Positions 9,590-18,182 of a stretch of DNA of 64,000 nucleotides are shown one piece after another. Within the stretch, counting starts at the first letter, position 1. Each line of letters starts with the position of its first letter. The notes under the pieces are model-generated. The model was not told the origin of the DNA and searched no databases. It was given only the letters and a program-made list of their open reading frames with translations. A program made the position numbers and the translations under genes. The stretch spans positions 62,001 through 126,000 of the forward strand of contig NZ_FQUX01000009.1 in the NCBI RefSeq assembly GCF_900129275.1, read 5' to 3'. The stretch is from Arenibacter palladensis (lineage in GTDB: Bacteria > Bacteroidota > Bacteroidia > Flavobacteriales > Flavobacteriaceae).

Positions 9590-10378
9590 TCAACGTACCT
9601 TGCGCATCAAATTGGCCATGTAAACATATTTCATGTCCCTCAACGCTATACCATCCTGCATTGCTTTGGTAGAGGCCGGTGTTGCCCCTTCTCCCCAATT
9701 AATATTTTGGTTCAGGGCCTGCTTGTAATCCTTGAACATACTTACGGTCATATGAGAGGCATAGGTGTCACTTCCTATCGGAGAAATAAAGCGTATAAGG
9801 CCCCAATTGGATTTGCCTCCGGAGTCGACAACTTTTTGATGGATGGGCTGAAAGATTTCCATCTCCGCTTGTTCATAAGCATCATAATCCATTAAACCTA
9901 CCTTCATCATATCTATTTGGGCAACCGTACCAATAGGCATATCAAAATCTCCCTTGGTGGTGGCTATTTCTACAGAGAATATCCTTACCGCCAAGTCCCT
10001 AGTAGTGGAGGAATGATTTAATTTTTTATTAAGATCCGCTTCGGACATTTTGGGATAGGCAGCCTTGGCCCTATCCATAAGATGTGCCCAACTGCTACCA
10101 TCCATCATCTTTACGGGATCGTTATAGACAGTTACCGTGAGATATTGGAAATCCTGCATCTCACCCCCTGGATACAGGGACCATAGATCCCAACCGCTAA
10201 TATCACCGGCTTTTACTCGCTGTTCTTGAATTTTTTCCCAAAACTCCTCGGTTGCACTATACTCCATTTCCTGCTCATTGTCTACCTTCATAAACTCGAA
10301 CACGAGGTACAATTTTTCCTGGGCCACAGCCATGTTGCCCACCATCAACAATGCTATAAGAATTAATAAATTTTTCAT
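9590..10378 (-). CDS. Exported protein with two barrel-like (ABM/NIPSNAP-like) repeats
   Basis: 262 residues with a clear signal peptide ending AVAQ. The mature part seems to contain two alpha+beta units of about 100 residues, each opening with a beta strand (LYLVFEFMKV; AQIDMMKVGLMDYDAYEQ), a long helix and a closing strand (QYLTVTVYND; HMTVSMFKD), the arrangement of dimeric alpha/beta-barrel proteins. This fold assignment is by pattern only. The gene lies just downstream of the LytTR/kinase pair on the same strand and resembles the exported protein at 14153 in layout, so it may belong to the same regulated set. No catalytic residues are recognised. Confidence 0.7.
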   Translation of the reverse strand: MKNLLILIALLMVGNMAVAQEKLYLVFEFMKVDNEQEMEYSATEEFWEKIQEQRVKAGDISGWDLWSLYPGGEMQDFQYLTVTVYNDPVKMMDGSSWAHLMDRAKAAYPKMSEADLNKKLNHSSTTRDLAVRIFSVEIATTKGDFDMPIGTVAQIDMMKVGLMDYDAYEQAEMEIFQPIHQKVVDSGGKSNWGLIRFISPIGSDTYASHMTVSMFKDYKQALNQNINWGEGATPASTKAMQDGIALRDMKYVYMANLMRKVR

Positions 10379-10686
10379 AATAATCAGGTTTTACGGATTA
10401 ATAAAGTTCTTTCGAGATTATTGACTCAACATTATAACAATACCCAAAAGCGATTTTGGACATAAGGTTGACTTGAACCATATCCCATATTATATTAATC
10501 AATAAATTCCAATATTTGGGGAAGAATAGGACGAATGCAGGGCACTATTGTCCGTAGACAAACTTATATTTACCCAAGCATTGAAAAAACGGTAATTGGC
10601 TTAAGGCAAAGCATAGCGGCATCGAAAGAAAACTACTAATAACACTTGGACGCATTCCAGAGCATGCTAATCTGACTTGGTGGTAA
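10379..10686. other. Intergenic region without a recognised gene
   Basis: 308 bases between the response regulator and the exported barrel gene. No tRNA, small ORF with a ribosome site, strong hairpin or clear TAnnTTTG box was seen. Confidence 0.5.
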
Positions 10687-11421
10687 TTAAATAGTGTGTA
10701 AATGTTTCAGTAGATGCTCCTTAAAGGATTTACTGAGTGGAATTACTTTTCTGTTTATTTCCAAATGGTTATCCGCAACTACATCCAATTTGGAAATATT
10801 GACCATATAAGATCGGTGGACCCTAAGAAAGGTTTGGCTTTTCATTTCATTTTCCACTAGCTTAAGGGTAGTACTCACCAAATAATTTCCGTTTGAAGTA
10901 ACTATATTACTATAATTTCTATCTGCTTCTATATACAAAATATCATCTAGAAGTAGTTTTACCATTTTTCCATTATGTCTAACAAAAATTCGATCCGAAA
11001 GCACCTCCAAATTTTCCGAGACCTCAAGGGTGTCCATATTGTTGTCTTTTATTTGATCTACCACCAAGGCAATGATCCGCTGCAGATTTAAACTATTAAA
11101 TGGTTTGGATATAAACGCATGGGGGCGTGTAGCTTTTGCCTTGGCAAAAGTAGCTTCGTCACTGTTAGCCGTAAGATAGATAATAGGAATCCTTTTAAAT
11201 TTCTGAATTTGTTCGGCAGCTTCAATACCATTTATATTGCCCCTTAAGTTAATATCCAACAAAATAATATCTGGGCAATTAGCGGTGGCATGTAAAATGG
11301 CCTCCTCTCCCCTAGTTTCAATCCCCATTACTTCATACCCCAAATTGGAGAGTTGCACAGAAATATTGGCTGCGATGATCATATCGTCCTCTACAATTAA
11401 AATCCGGGTCTTTTGTTCCAT
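10687..11421 (-). CDS. LytTR-type response regulator
   Basis: 244 residues. The receiver domain (about 5-120) has the acidic pair (EDD near the start), the phosphoacceptor Asp in IILLDINLRG and Thr/Lys positions in YLTANSD and FISKPF. The C-terminal LytTR DNA-binding domain (about 145-244) includes ILYIEADRNYSNI, FLRVHRSYMVN and IPLSKSFKEHL. It starts 2 bases after the sensor kinase stop and is co-transcribed with it. Likely targets are the flanking exported-protein genes; inference from position. Confidence 0.93.
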   Translation of the reverse strand: MEQKTRILIVEDDMIIAANISVQLSNLGYEVMGIETRGEEAILHATANCPDIILLDINLRGNINGIEAAEQIQKFKRIPIIYLTANSDEATFAKAKATRPHAFISKPFNSLNLQRIIALVVDQIKDNNMDTLEVSENLEVLSDRIFVRHNGKMVKLLLDDILYIEADRNYSNIVTSNGNYLVSTTLKLVENEMKSQTFLRVHRSYMVNISKLDVVADNHLEINRKVIPLSKSFKEHLLKHLHTI

Positions 11422-11423
11422 AA

Positions 11424-13376
11424 TTAAGCTGCTTTGTGATTTTGAAATTCAAAGGAAACCGAAGTCCCTTTCTTTTGGCGAAGGACCATTTTGCCATCCA
11501 ATTGTTTGGTTAAAAGCGTTATCAATTGAGTGCCAAATCCTGTTCCACTGAGTTCCTTTCCTTTTTGAATACCCACACCATTGTCTGTAACAGTGAGTTC
11601 CAAATGTTCAGGCTTTTGGACCAATCTAATGGTGATTACGCCGGTAAGATTATTGGGGAATGCGTATTTTAAAGAATTGGTAATCAACTCGTTGACTATT
11701 AACCCTATAGGGGTTGCAATATCTACATTTAATTCTAGCTCCTCCATATCATAGACCATCACGATCCTTTGTTCCGTACCATAGGATTGCAGCACATAAT
11801 CGCCCAAAATATTGAAATAATTCTTCATCTCAATGCTCCCTAAATTCTTTCCCTGATACAAATTTTGATGGATCATACTCATACTCTGAATCCGATTTTG
11901 GATTTGGAGCATATTGTCCTTTATTTTTTTGTCACCTATATGGGAAGATTGAAGGGAAAGCAAACTGGAGACCACCTCAAGGTTATTCTTCACCCGGTGA
12001 TGGATTTCCTTTATTAGAAATTCCTTTTCCTGGTTTTGTTGTTGAAGAAGCTTATTCTTTCTTCGGTTAATTCTTATGGCTACAAAGCCCACGATCAACA
12101 AGAACAATAACAATCCAGTGATAATGGAGGTTAACATCTGGTTACTTTTTTGCTTTCTTATGGTTCCCTGTTGCATAAGTATGGTGTCTTCCTTCTGTGC
12201 AACCTCAAATTCCGTTTGCAGCAGGGCTATACGTTGATCGGATTCTGCCGTAAAGATTTCTTTTTTTAGTCCATCATACTTTGAAAATGCCTTATAGGCT
12301 TCCATATAATCATGGTTTCCGGCATAAGCCTTTCCTAAAGCTTCGTACACCTGACTCAAATAGTATTCGTCTCCAAATTCGGCGGTAGCCACATCCAGCG
12401 ATTTCTGAAGACTTTCTATGGCATATTTATATTTTCCCTGAAGGTTTTGCAGTTTCCCTATAGATAACCAAGAACGCATCAACATAAAATCGTTATCCAA
12501 ATAAGTGGCGTACTTAACAGCATTAAGGCCTGCACTTTCAGCCTTCCTGTAATTACCTAAATATGCATATAGGTCTACTAGGGAGATATAAACATCACTT
12601 AAGTTATTATAGAATCCGTAGCGCTCCCCTATCGCCAAAGAATGTTCATAATATTTTAATGCTTCTTCATATCTGTTAAGTTTTAGGAAATTGTTGGCCA
12701 CCACATACAGGGTAAAATCATAATCCAGATCAATTATTCCCCTTTCTTCAAAAATGACAACGGATTTAATACCGTATTTTAAACCCTTATCGTATTTAGC
12801 CTGTTTCCAGAAAATATTGCTTAAATCACTATAAGCCAAGGCTATAGCCTTTTTGTCGTTCAACTCCTCTCCTAACTGCAGTCCTTCCAAGGCGTAATCG
12901 GCTGCCTTGTCCAGCTGCCCTCTACGCTCATAAACATAACCCAGTTGTGTGTTTAAAAATGGCAAATCTTTGGTCTGCACCTTGGCTTTGGCCTCCTCCA
13001 AAACCTCTTGGGCCTTATCCAACTTTTCCATTCGCAATAGAATGGCACCCTGCGTAATTTGAAATCTGCCATGCCAAAGCATATCACCCTTGGCCAAGCT
13101 ACACTTTAGTCCTTCCTCGGTAAAATTTAAGGCCTTAATTAAATTGCGGGTATGCCAATAGTAGGCGAGATCATTCAGAATTTCGAATTGTAGGCTATCC
13201 GTAGGAGCCTGAACATATAAATCTTCCAATTGTTGCAGATAGGAGGCCCCAAAATTATCGGTATCCACAAATACCTTTTCATAAGGATTGTCTCTATCAA
13301 AGTCTATAAGTTGACCTAATAGCAAAGGGCTGCCAAGAAAAAAAATGAAAATTGCTATGAAGTAATGTTTGCCCAT
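11424..13376 (-). CDS. TPR sensor histidine kinase (HisKA_2 type)
   Basis: About 650 residues from the ATG at 13376, which gives a good signal peptide; a GTG at 13388 would only add four residues. The periplasmic part (about 30-395) is a set of TPR repeats, followed by one membrane helix (about 405-425), then the HisKA_2 phosphorylation site HHRVKNNLEVVSSLLSLQS and an HATPase domain (NELITNSLKYAF, DNGVGI, GTGFGTQLI). The TPR region suggests that it senses a protein or peptide partner. Paired with the LytTR regulator and divergent from the SnoaL lipoprotein gene at 13560. Confidence 0.92.
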   Translation of the reverse strand: MGKHYFIAIFIFFLGSPLLLGQLIDFDRDNPYEKVFVDTDNFGASYLQQLEDLYVQAPTDSLQFEILNDLAYYWHTRNLIKALNFTEEGLKCSLAKGDMLWHGRFQITQGAILLRMEKLDKAQEVLEEAKAKVQTKDLPFLNTQLGYVYERRGQLDKAADYALEGLQLGEELNDKKAIALAYSDLSNIFWKQAKYDKGLKYGIKSVVIFEERGIIDLDYDFTLYVVANNFLKLNRYEEALKYYEHSLAIGERYGFYNNLSDVYISLVDLYAYLGNYRKAESAGLNAVKYATYLDNDFMLMRSWLSIGKLQNLQGKYKYAIESLQKSLDVATAEFGDEYYLSQVYEALGKAYAGNHDYMEAYKAFSKYDGLKKEIFTAESDQRIALLQTEFEVAQKEDTILMQQGTIRKQKSNQMLTSIITGLLLFLLIVGFVAIRINRRKNKLLQQQNQEKEFLIKEIHHRVKNNLEVVSSLLSLQSSHIGDKKIKDNMLQIQNRIQSMSMIHQNLYQGKNLGSIEMKNYFNILGDYVLQSYGTEQRIVMVYDMEELELNVDIATPIGLIVNELITNSLKYAFPNNLTGVITIRLVQKPEHLELTVTDNGVGIQKGKELSGTGFGTQLITLLTKQLDGKMVLRQKKGTSVSFEFQNHKAA

Positions 13377-13559
13377 TTTTTTAAACACTGATAAACCTTA
13401 AAAATCCGGGGAAGCTCAAGATACGATATTATTGGAATAAATCACAGGCTAATTAAAACTAGTTGTTCGGACATTAAAACAAGGACTCCGTCCTAATCTA
13501 ATTGATATTAAACATTAAAAACAATTAATTAGTCATTGGTATGTAGTTATTTGAAAGTC

Positions 13560-14096
13560 ATGAAATCACCAATGATATTTTTAGTTTTTATGGTTATAGG
13601 TTGTATGTCATGCAAAAACAACAAAGTTCAGGAGGTCAATGAAACAATGGAACAGTCCAATATCAATATAGCGGCGACAAAAAACAACCTTGAGACAACT
13701 ATAATCGCTTATCTAAACCCAAAAGGAGAAAAAGAAATAGACAGTCTGGTAACCGAAGATTATTTACGAAACATGAACGGAATACCTGTGGTTACCAATA
13801 AAACAGAATTAAAGGCAAGAATTAATCTCTATGGTACCGGATTCCCAGACTATGCCATAACCTTGGGCAATAGCCTTGTTTGTGATAACCAAGGCTATGT
13901 TGACTGGATATTTACAGGGACCAATACTGGCGAATTTGCCGAGGTAATGGCCACAGGTAAGAAAGTAAAAATAAAGGGATTTTCACATCTTTATTTTAAT
14001 GCGGAGGGCAGAATATACCGAGAGGATATTTTTTACAATGAACTGGAACTTTTGCAGCAATTGGGGTACTCCCTGGAAACCCCTAATCTGAAATAG
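13560..14096 (+). CDS. SnoaL-like (NTF2-fold) lipoprotein
   Basis: 178 residues from the ATG at 13560; a longer frame from 13536 would place 8 residues before the signal and is less likely. The signal ends in a lipobox (VIGC), so it is lipid-anchored. The mature part is a SnoaL/NTF2-like domain (about 45-175) with the end motif GEF, then IYREDIFYNELELLQQLGYS. Its C-terminal half closely resembles that of the lipoprotein at 15594 (FTGTN-GEF, REDxFY, QLGYS), so the two are paralogues. SnoaL proteins include polyketide cyclases and hydrolases; the activity here is unknown. First gene of the run divergent from the sensor kinase. Confidence 0.8.
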   Translation: MKSPMIFLVFMVIGCMSCKNNKVQEVNETMEQSNINIAATKNNLETTIIAYLNPKGEKEIDSLVTEDYLRNMNGIPVVTNKTELKARINLYGTGFPDYAITLGNSLVCDNQGYVDWIFTGTNTGEFAEVMATGKKVKIKGFSHLYFNAEGRIYREDIFYNELELLQQLGYSLETPNLK

Positions 14097-14152
14097 TTGC
14101 ATATATCAACTCATTTAAAAATTAAATATTAAACCATTAAACAACAATTGTC

Positions 14153-14920
14153 ATGAGAACACTAAAAAAAATCTTTTTTATTGCAATTGCAATGGCCTTA
14201 TTGCCATTTGCAAGCTCGGCACAGGGCGAAAAAAACCAAGCGTACTACGTTCACGAAGACCAGGTTAAACCTTCGAAAATAAACGACTATAATTTGGTTT
14301 CCAAAGATTTCAAGGAAGCTTGTATAAAACACAATCTTAAGGATATGAGCTGGCAAGTTGGCTCTACCAACACGGGCAGGTACTTCAACATTTCACCTAT
14401 AGAAAATATGGCAGAGTTGGACAAGAACGTAATGGCTCCCTTGGCAGAAAAAATGGGAGAAGAAGCGTTTAGAACTCTTTTTAAGCGATATAATGAATGT
14501 TATGACAAACATGGGGATTACGTAATTTATCTGAATAAGGAGCTCACTTATATGCCCGAAGGAATAAGCACAACCACCGAGGGTCAGAACTATAGAAAAT
14601 GGCATTTCTTACATGTTACCCCTAGCAACATTCAAAATCTTAAAGGAAAACTGAAGGAATTAAAAGCCCTTTATACTGCAAAAGGATCCAAGGAGTACTA
14701 TCGCATATACCACAATGGGTTTGGTAATATGGGGGATTACTATCTCGCTGTAATTTCTGCTGTAGACGCTGAAGACTATGCCAAAAAATCCAAAGAAAAT
14801 GAAGCCTTATTGGGGGAAGAAGGGAAAAAGCTTTTTGATGAAGTGTTCAGCTATGTCCAAAAATACGAAACGGAGAGCGGACAGATGCATCCCGATTTAG
14901 CCTATACCCCATCAAATTAA
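14153..14920 (+). CDS. Exported protein, probable two-repeat barrel fold
   Basis: 255 residues with a signal peptide ending FASSAQG. Two similar-looking halves: YYVHEDQVKPSKINDYNLVS with a helix and strand, then WHFLHVTPSNIQNLKGKLKE and YYLAVISAVDAEDY. The layout is like that of the exported protein at 9590 and recalls dimeric alpha/beta-barrel proteins. No known catalytic motif. It lies 56 bases after the SnoaL lipoprotein gene and is probably co-transcribed with it. Confidence 0.7.
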   Translation: MRTLKKIFFIAIAMALLPFASSAQGEKNQAYYVHEDQVKPSKINDYNLVSKDFKEACIKHNLKDMSWQVGSTNTGRYFNISPIENMAELDKNVMAPLAEKMGEEAFRTLFKRYNECYDKHGDYVIYLNKELTYMPEGISTTTEGQNYRKWHFLHVTPSNIQNLKGKLKELKALYTAKGSKEYYRIYHNGFGNMGDYYLAVISAVDAEDYAKKSKENEALLGEEGKKLFDEVFSYVQKYETESGQMHPDLAYTPSN

Positions 14921-14926
14921 ATAGAT

Positions 14927-15052
14927 AAACAGGTAGGTTAAAGGTTTCAAAGTAAACCCTAGGGTATCAAGTAGTTTGCAGATTTTCAATTTGAATTAGC
15001 AATTTCGTAAAGAAAATAAACCAAACCATATCTACAACCCTCCTACCTGTTT
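14927..15052 (+). repeat. Long-range inverted repeat enclosing the 14.9-15.05 kb gap
   Basis: AAACAGGTAGG at 14927-14937 is exactly complementary to CCTACCTGTTT at 15042-15052, the latter running into T-rich DNA. Between them are a smaller hairpin (GGTTT/AAACC, 14943-14958) and the palindrome ACCCTAGGGT (14956-14965). It could be a structured leader, an RNA-processing site or a terminator with a large loop. Confidence 0.4.
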
Positions 15053-15094
15053 TTAAAATATAAAATGAGATTAATAACCATTAAATTCAACCGT

Positions 15095-15529
15095 ATGAAA
15101 ACTACAAAATCAATTATCGGAGCCCTAATGATCCTCGCCCTATTTATTCCTACCTCAGTATTAGCACAGGAGGGAAACTATTTTACAGTTACCACTTGGA
15201 AACTTAGTGTGCCCGAAAATGGTACCCGAGCCGAACTCAATGGACTTTTAAAAGAATTTTCCGAGAAAATATCCTTTAAGAACGACAAGGTCATTAGTGA
15301 ACGGGTGCTACATCATATATCCGGTGCAGATTTACGGGATTTGGTCATCATTAGTGAACATGCCTCTTGGAACGACATAGATGCCGCTTCAGATATGCAG
15401 AATGAATTAATCAATAAAGCCTGGCCCAAGGAAGAAGATCGCAATGCCTTTTTTAAGTCCTGGAATAAATACGTGATTACCCATTCTGACGAGATATATC
15501 AAGAAAATCCGGAATTGACCAAAAAATAG
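15095..15529 (+). CDS. Small exported protein, single barrel-like domain
   Basis: 144 residues from the ATG at 15095, which directly precedes a normal signal peptide (cleavage after VLAQ); a frame from 15065 would add ten residues. The mature region opens with the strand YFTVTTWKLSV, continues with a long helix (LNGLLKEFSEKI) and a strand DLVIISEHASW, like one half of the exported proteins at 9590 and 14153. Function unknown. Followed by a perfect hairpin at 15542. Confidence 0.65.
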   Translation: MKTTKSIIGALMILALFIPTSVLAQEGNYFTVTTWKLSVPENGTRAELNGLLKEFSEKISFKNDKVISERVLHHISGADLRDLVIISEHASWNDIDAASDMQNELINKAWPKEEDRNAFFKSWNKYVITHSDEIYQENPELTKK

Positions 15530-15541
15530 TATTGGTTCAAA

Positions 15542-15570
15542 ACCTGACGGGAGTTATAATCCCGTCAGGT
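15542..15570 (+). terminator. Strong hairpin between two exported-protein genes
   Basis: A perfect 11-bp stem (ACCTGACGGGA, 7-base loop, complement). No long T run follows, so it may be an attenuating or mRNA-stabilising hairpin rather than a full terminator. The next ATG is at 15594. Confidence 0.55.
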
Positions 15571-15593
15571 ACAAATAAAAAAACTAAAGCGTC

Positions 15594-16514
15594 ATGAAAA
15601 AATATATAATTATTGGGCTTGCCATAGCTTTTATAGCCGCCTGTGAGGAAAAAAAGCCGGAACGTTATACCCAGGAATCCCCGCAAATAAATACCGTTAA
15701 GCAATTAATTGGAAATTACAATAAGAAGACCTACGATACCAGTATCTATGCCGATACTTCAAAAACCTATTACAACTCCAAGGAAAACCCTTTGTCGCCA
15801 GAGGAGGTAATAGCCTACCACAAAGAAAGGGATATGGCCTACTCCCAAAGAAGTTTTCTGGACAAAGACCAAGAATATGAAATGGTCCTTACCGATGATG
15901 GGGAAACATGGGTAAATTGTTGGTTGGATTGGCAAGGTACCCTTGCCGGAAATGGTCAGGTAGTGAACATTCCCATACACCTCACCTATCGTTTCCAAGA
16001 TGATAAAATTGTCAGGGAAGTTGGTATGTGGGACCCCTCCGCGATAATGCTTGCCATACAGGAAATGGAAATGAAAAACAGTATGTCTGCAGATGAAAAA
16101 GCTATCCAGACCACTATAGATAATGTAACCAAGGCTTGGAATGCAAACGACAAGGACTTAATGTATGCTAATTTGGTCAAAAATGTCACAAGAATGGCCA
16201 ATGGGGTCACCATTGCCAAAAAGCAATCCGATTACGGAGACTTTATGGATATCTACCATGGGGCCTTTCCCGATTTTAAGGTAATCTTGGACAAAACGGT
16301 AATTGATGGCAACAAGGCCTATCTCAACTGGACCTGTACCGGCACCAACAAAGGGGAATTCCTGGGAAATCCACCTACCAACAAAAAAATTGAAACCCAT
16401 GGTTTTAGTGTTTGGGAGTTCGACATCGAAGGAAAGGCCGTTCGGGAAGACGCCTTTTATGACAATCTAGTAGTTTATGAACAATTGGGATATTCCAGGC
16501 CCATGCCAAAATAA
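15594..16514 (+). CDS. Double SnoaL-like lipoprotein
   Basis: 306 residues. Lipobox IAAC at the end of the signal, followed by acidic and lysine residues (CEEKK) like surface-export signals of flavobacterial lipoproteins. Two NTF2-fold units: about 30-155 (ending LTYRFQDDKIVREVGMWD) and about 165-300 (WTCTGTNKGEF, REDAFYDNLVVYEQLGYS). The second unit is a paralogue of the lipoprotein at 13560. Tandem SnoaL domains may form an internal dimer. Activity unknown; the neighbours are exported or lipid-anchored too. Confidence 0.82.
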   Translation: MKKYIIIGLAIAFIAACEEKKPERYTQESPQINTVKQLIGNYNKKTYDTSIYADTSKTYYNSKENPLSPEEVIAYHKERDMAYSQRSFLDKDQEYEMVLTDDGETWVNCWLDWQGTLAGNGQVVNIPIHLTYRFQDDKIVREVGMWDPSAIMLAIQEMEMKNSMSADEKAIQTTIDNVTKAWNANDKDLMYANLVKNVTRMANGVTIAKKQSDYGDFMDIYHGAFPDFKVILDKTVIDGNKAYLNWTCTGTNKGEFLGNPPTNKKIETHGFSVWEFDIEGKAVREDAFYDNLVVYEQLGYSRPMPK

Positions 16515-16539
16515 GAAAACCACCAAGGTTAATATCACA

Positions 16540-17052
16540 ATGAACACAAAAGGAAAATTATCCATAAAAATTCTACTACTTTCCCTAATAGCAATAAGTT
16601 TCAACTGCAAGGAAAAAACTCCAGTGAAAACTATGGATCAACCTGCGATTATTGTTGAAAAGGAAATTCCCGAATACTTTCTACTGCGTCCTGAAGTCGA
16701 GAAGGCATATGGCTACTCACATGCCGTAAAAATTGGAAACGAAATAAAGATTTCTGGAGCAGTCAGTATGGACGATGAAGGCAACCCGACCGCAATAGGC
16801 GATATTGAACAGCAAATGAAAAACTGTTACTCCGATTTGGAAAAGGTCTTGGCACACTATGGATGTACCTTCGATGATGTGGTGGTAGAAAATGTATTCA
16901 CCACTAACATGCCCATGTTTCTAGAAATTGCCGCCTATAGAAATGAGATATATAAAAATCAATTCCCTACAGGTTCTTGGATAGGCGTCAAGGAACTGGC
17001 ACTACCAGAGTTTATGATAGAAATTGAAATGGAGGTGCATAAAGCGGAATAA
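16540..17052 (+). CDS. RidA-like lipoprotein lacking the catalytic arginine
   Basis: 170 residues from the ATG at 16540; a longer frame from 16477 overlaps the previous gene and would bury the signal. The lipobox is SFNC followed by KEK, so this RidA is exported, whereas typical RidA is a cytosolic enamine/imine deaminase. RidA features are plain: SHAVKIGNEIKISGAV, the QMKNCYSDLEKVLAHYGCTFDDVV helix region and the closing IEIEMEV. The usual FP-A/T-RS has become FPTGS, so the substrate-carboxylate-binding Arg is a Gly; the Glu of IEIE remains. Classical deaminase activity is therefore unlikely. It follows the double SnoaL gene by 25 bases. Confidence 0.88.
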   Translation: MNTKGKLSIKILLLSLIAISFNCKEKTPVKTMDQPAIIVEKEIPEYFLLRPEVEKAYGYSHAVKIGNEIKISGAVSMDDEGNPTAIGDIEQQMKNCYSDLEKVLAHYGCTFDDVVVENVFTTNMPMFLEIAAYRNEIYKNQFPTGSWIGVKELALPEFMIEIEMEVHKAE

Positions 17053-17211
17053 CATTAAGGTAATTCCATAAAACCATGATCAAACCAACCGCACCTTTAG
17101 GCTGCATTATATTCTGAAAATCAAATGGTTAGCATCCTGAAATAATATTGAATATTTTAGAAAAAATGAGGTAATGAAAATCCACCAAAAAAAGGTATAA
17201 AAACAATTAAA

Positions 17212-17481
17212 ATGAAACAAACAATTGTAACCAGACACAAGGTAGCAAACATTGATACTTGGCTTAAGGGTCATGAAGATCGTGTAAAACTTTTTTCTCC
17301 TGTAGTATCCAGTTTTAGAACATTTCAGGACACAAATGACCCTAATTCCGTGGTTTTGGTTTTTGAGGATGCGGACATGGAAAAGCTTGGAGCAATTATT
17401 AACGACCCCAAGAACAAGGCTATTAAAGACAAACATACCGTATTGGAACCTATTACTATTTCAATACAGCTTTCGCTTTAA
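17212..17481 (+). CDS. Small cytosolic barrel-like protein
   Basis: 89 residues, no signal peptide. One alpha+beta unit with TIVTRHKVANIDTWLKGHED, a phenylalanine-rich strand (SSFRTFQD), VVLVFEDADMEKLG and a final strand, as in ABM-type or related small dimeric barrels. Such proteins include monooxygenases acting on polyketides and heme-degrading enzymes, but no catalytic residue can be assigned. It may be the cytosolic counterpart of the exported barrel proteins upstream. Confidence 0.65.
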   Translation: MKQTIVTRHKVANIDTWLKGHEDRVKLFSPVVSSFRTFQDTNDPNSVVLVFEDADMEKLGAIINDPKNKAIKDKHTVLEPITISIQLSL

Positions 17482-17624
17482 AGAAAAATCAAAACTTTCC
17501 CCCTGTAAGCCTTTCTTTAAATTCTAAAGTGGCCAATTTCAGAAATGTATAATGGAAAAATTTTCCAAGGACCTGAAAGTGACTACTATTATCCGAAATG
17601 CAAGGCAAAACCAACATAATAACT

Positions 17625-18170
17625 ATGATCTATTATTGGTTGCACTTGTTATACATTTTTATAGGTTCCAAATTATTTTGGAAGGAAGTTGATCTTACAT
17701 CAAATCAAATAAGAAAACGAAGGGTAGGCATTTTAGATTGCGACACTTTCAGGTATATGTCCAATGCCAAATACGCTTATTATATGGACTTTATCCGATT
17801 TGAAAAAATGTTCCGATCTAAACTATTTGAGAATACGGTAAAAAAGGGAATGTATGCCGTTTTAGGGTCGCAAAAGATCATCTACAAAAAACCTTTAAGA
17901 ATATGGTCAACTTTCACAATCACCCTTATACTGGAAGGATGGGATGACAAATGGGTATATCATAGCCAGGTCTTTGAACAGAACGGACAAATCTGTGCCA
18001 TTGGTTATACCAAGGCTGCCTTCTGGAGAGGCAAAAAGGCCCAGGATATAAGGATGATAATAAAAAAATGTGGGGTCCCAAGGTCAAAGATGGATGTACC
18101 TCAAAGAATACTCGATATTTTTAAAAACGATTATAATCTTTTAAAAAGTACCAGTGACATTTTAATCTAA
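17625..18170 (+). CDS. Hotdog-fold thioesterase-like protein (THEM6/4HBT type)
   Basis: 181 residues from the ATG at 17625 (an ATG at 17598 is possible). A hydrophobic N-terminal segment (about 1-20) suggests membrane attachment. The hotdog pattern follows: VGILDCDTFRYMSNAKYAYYMDFIRFEKM, then SQKIIYKKPLRIWSTFTITL and a Trp/Gly strand. Family members hydrolyse acyl thioesters, usually with an Asp near DxDxxxHxNN; here that region reads DCDTFRYMSNAKY, so Tyr replaces the usual His. Ends 12 bases before the methyltransferase gene. Confidence 0.75.
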   Translation: MIYYWLHLLYIFIGSKLFWKEVDLTSNQIRKRRVGILDCDTFRYMSNAKYAYYMDFIRFEKMFRSKLFENTVKKGMYAVLGSQKIIYKKPLRIWSTFTITLILEGWDDKWVYHSQVFEQNGQICAIGYTKAAFWRGKKAQDIRMIIKKCGVPRSKMDVPQRILDIFKNDYNLLKSTSDILI

Positions 18171-18182
18171 ATATTTTGTAAC

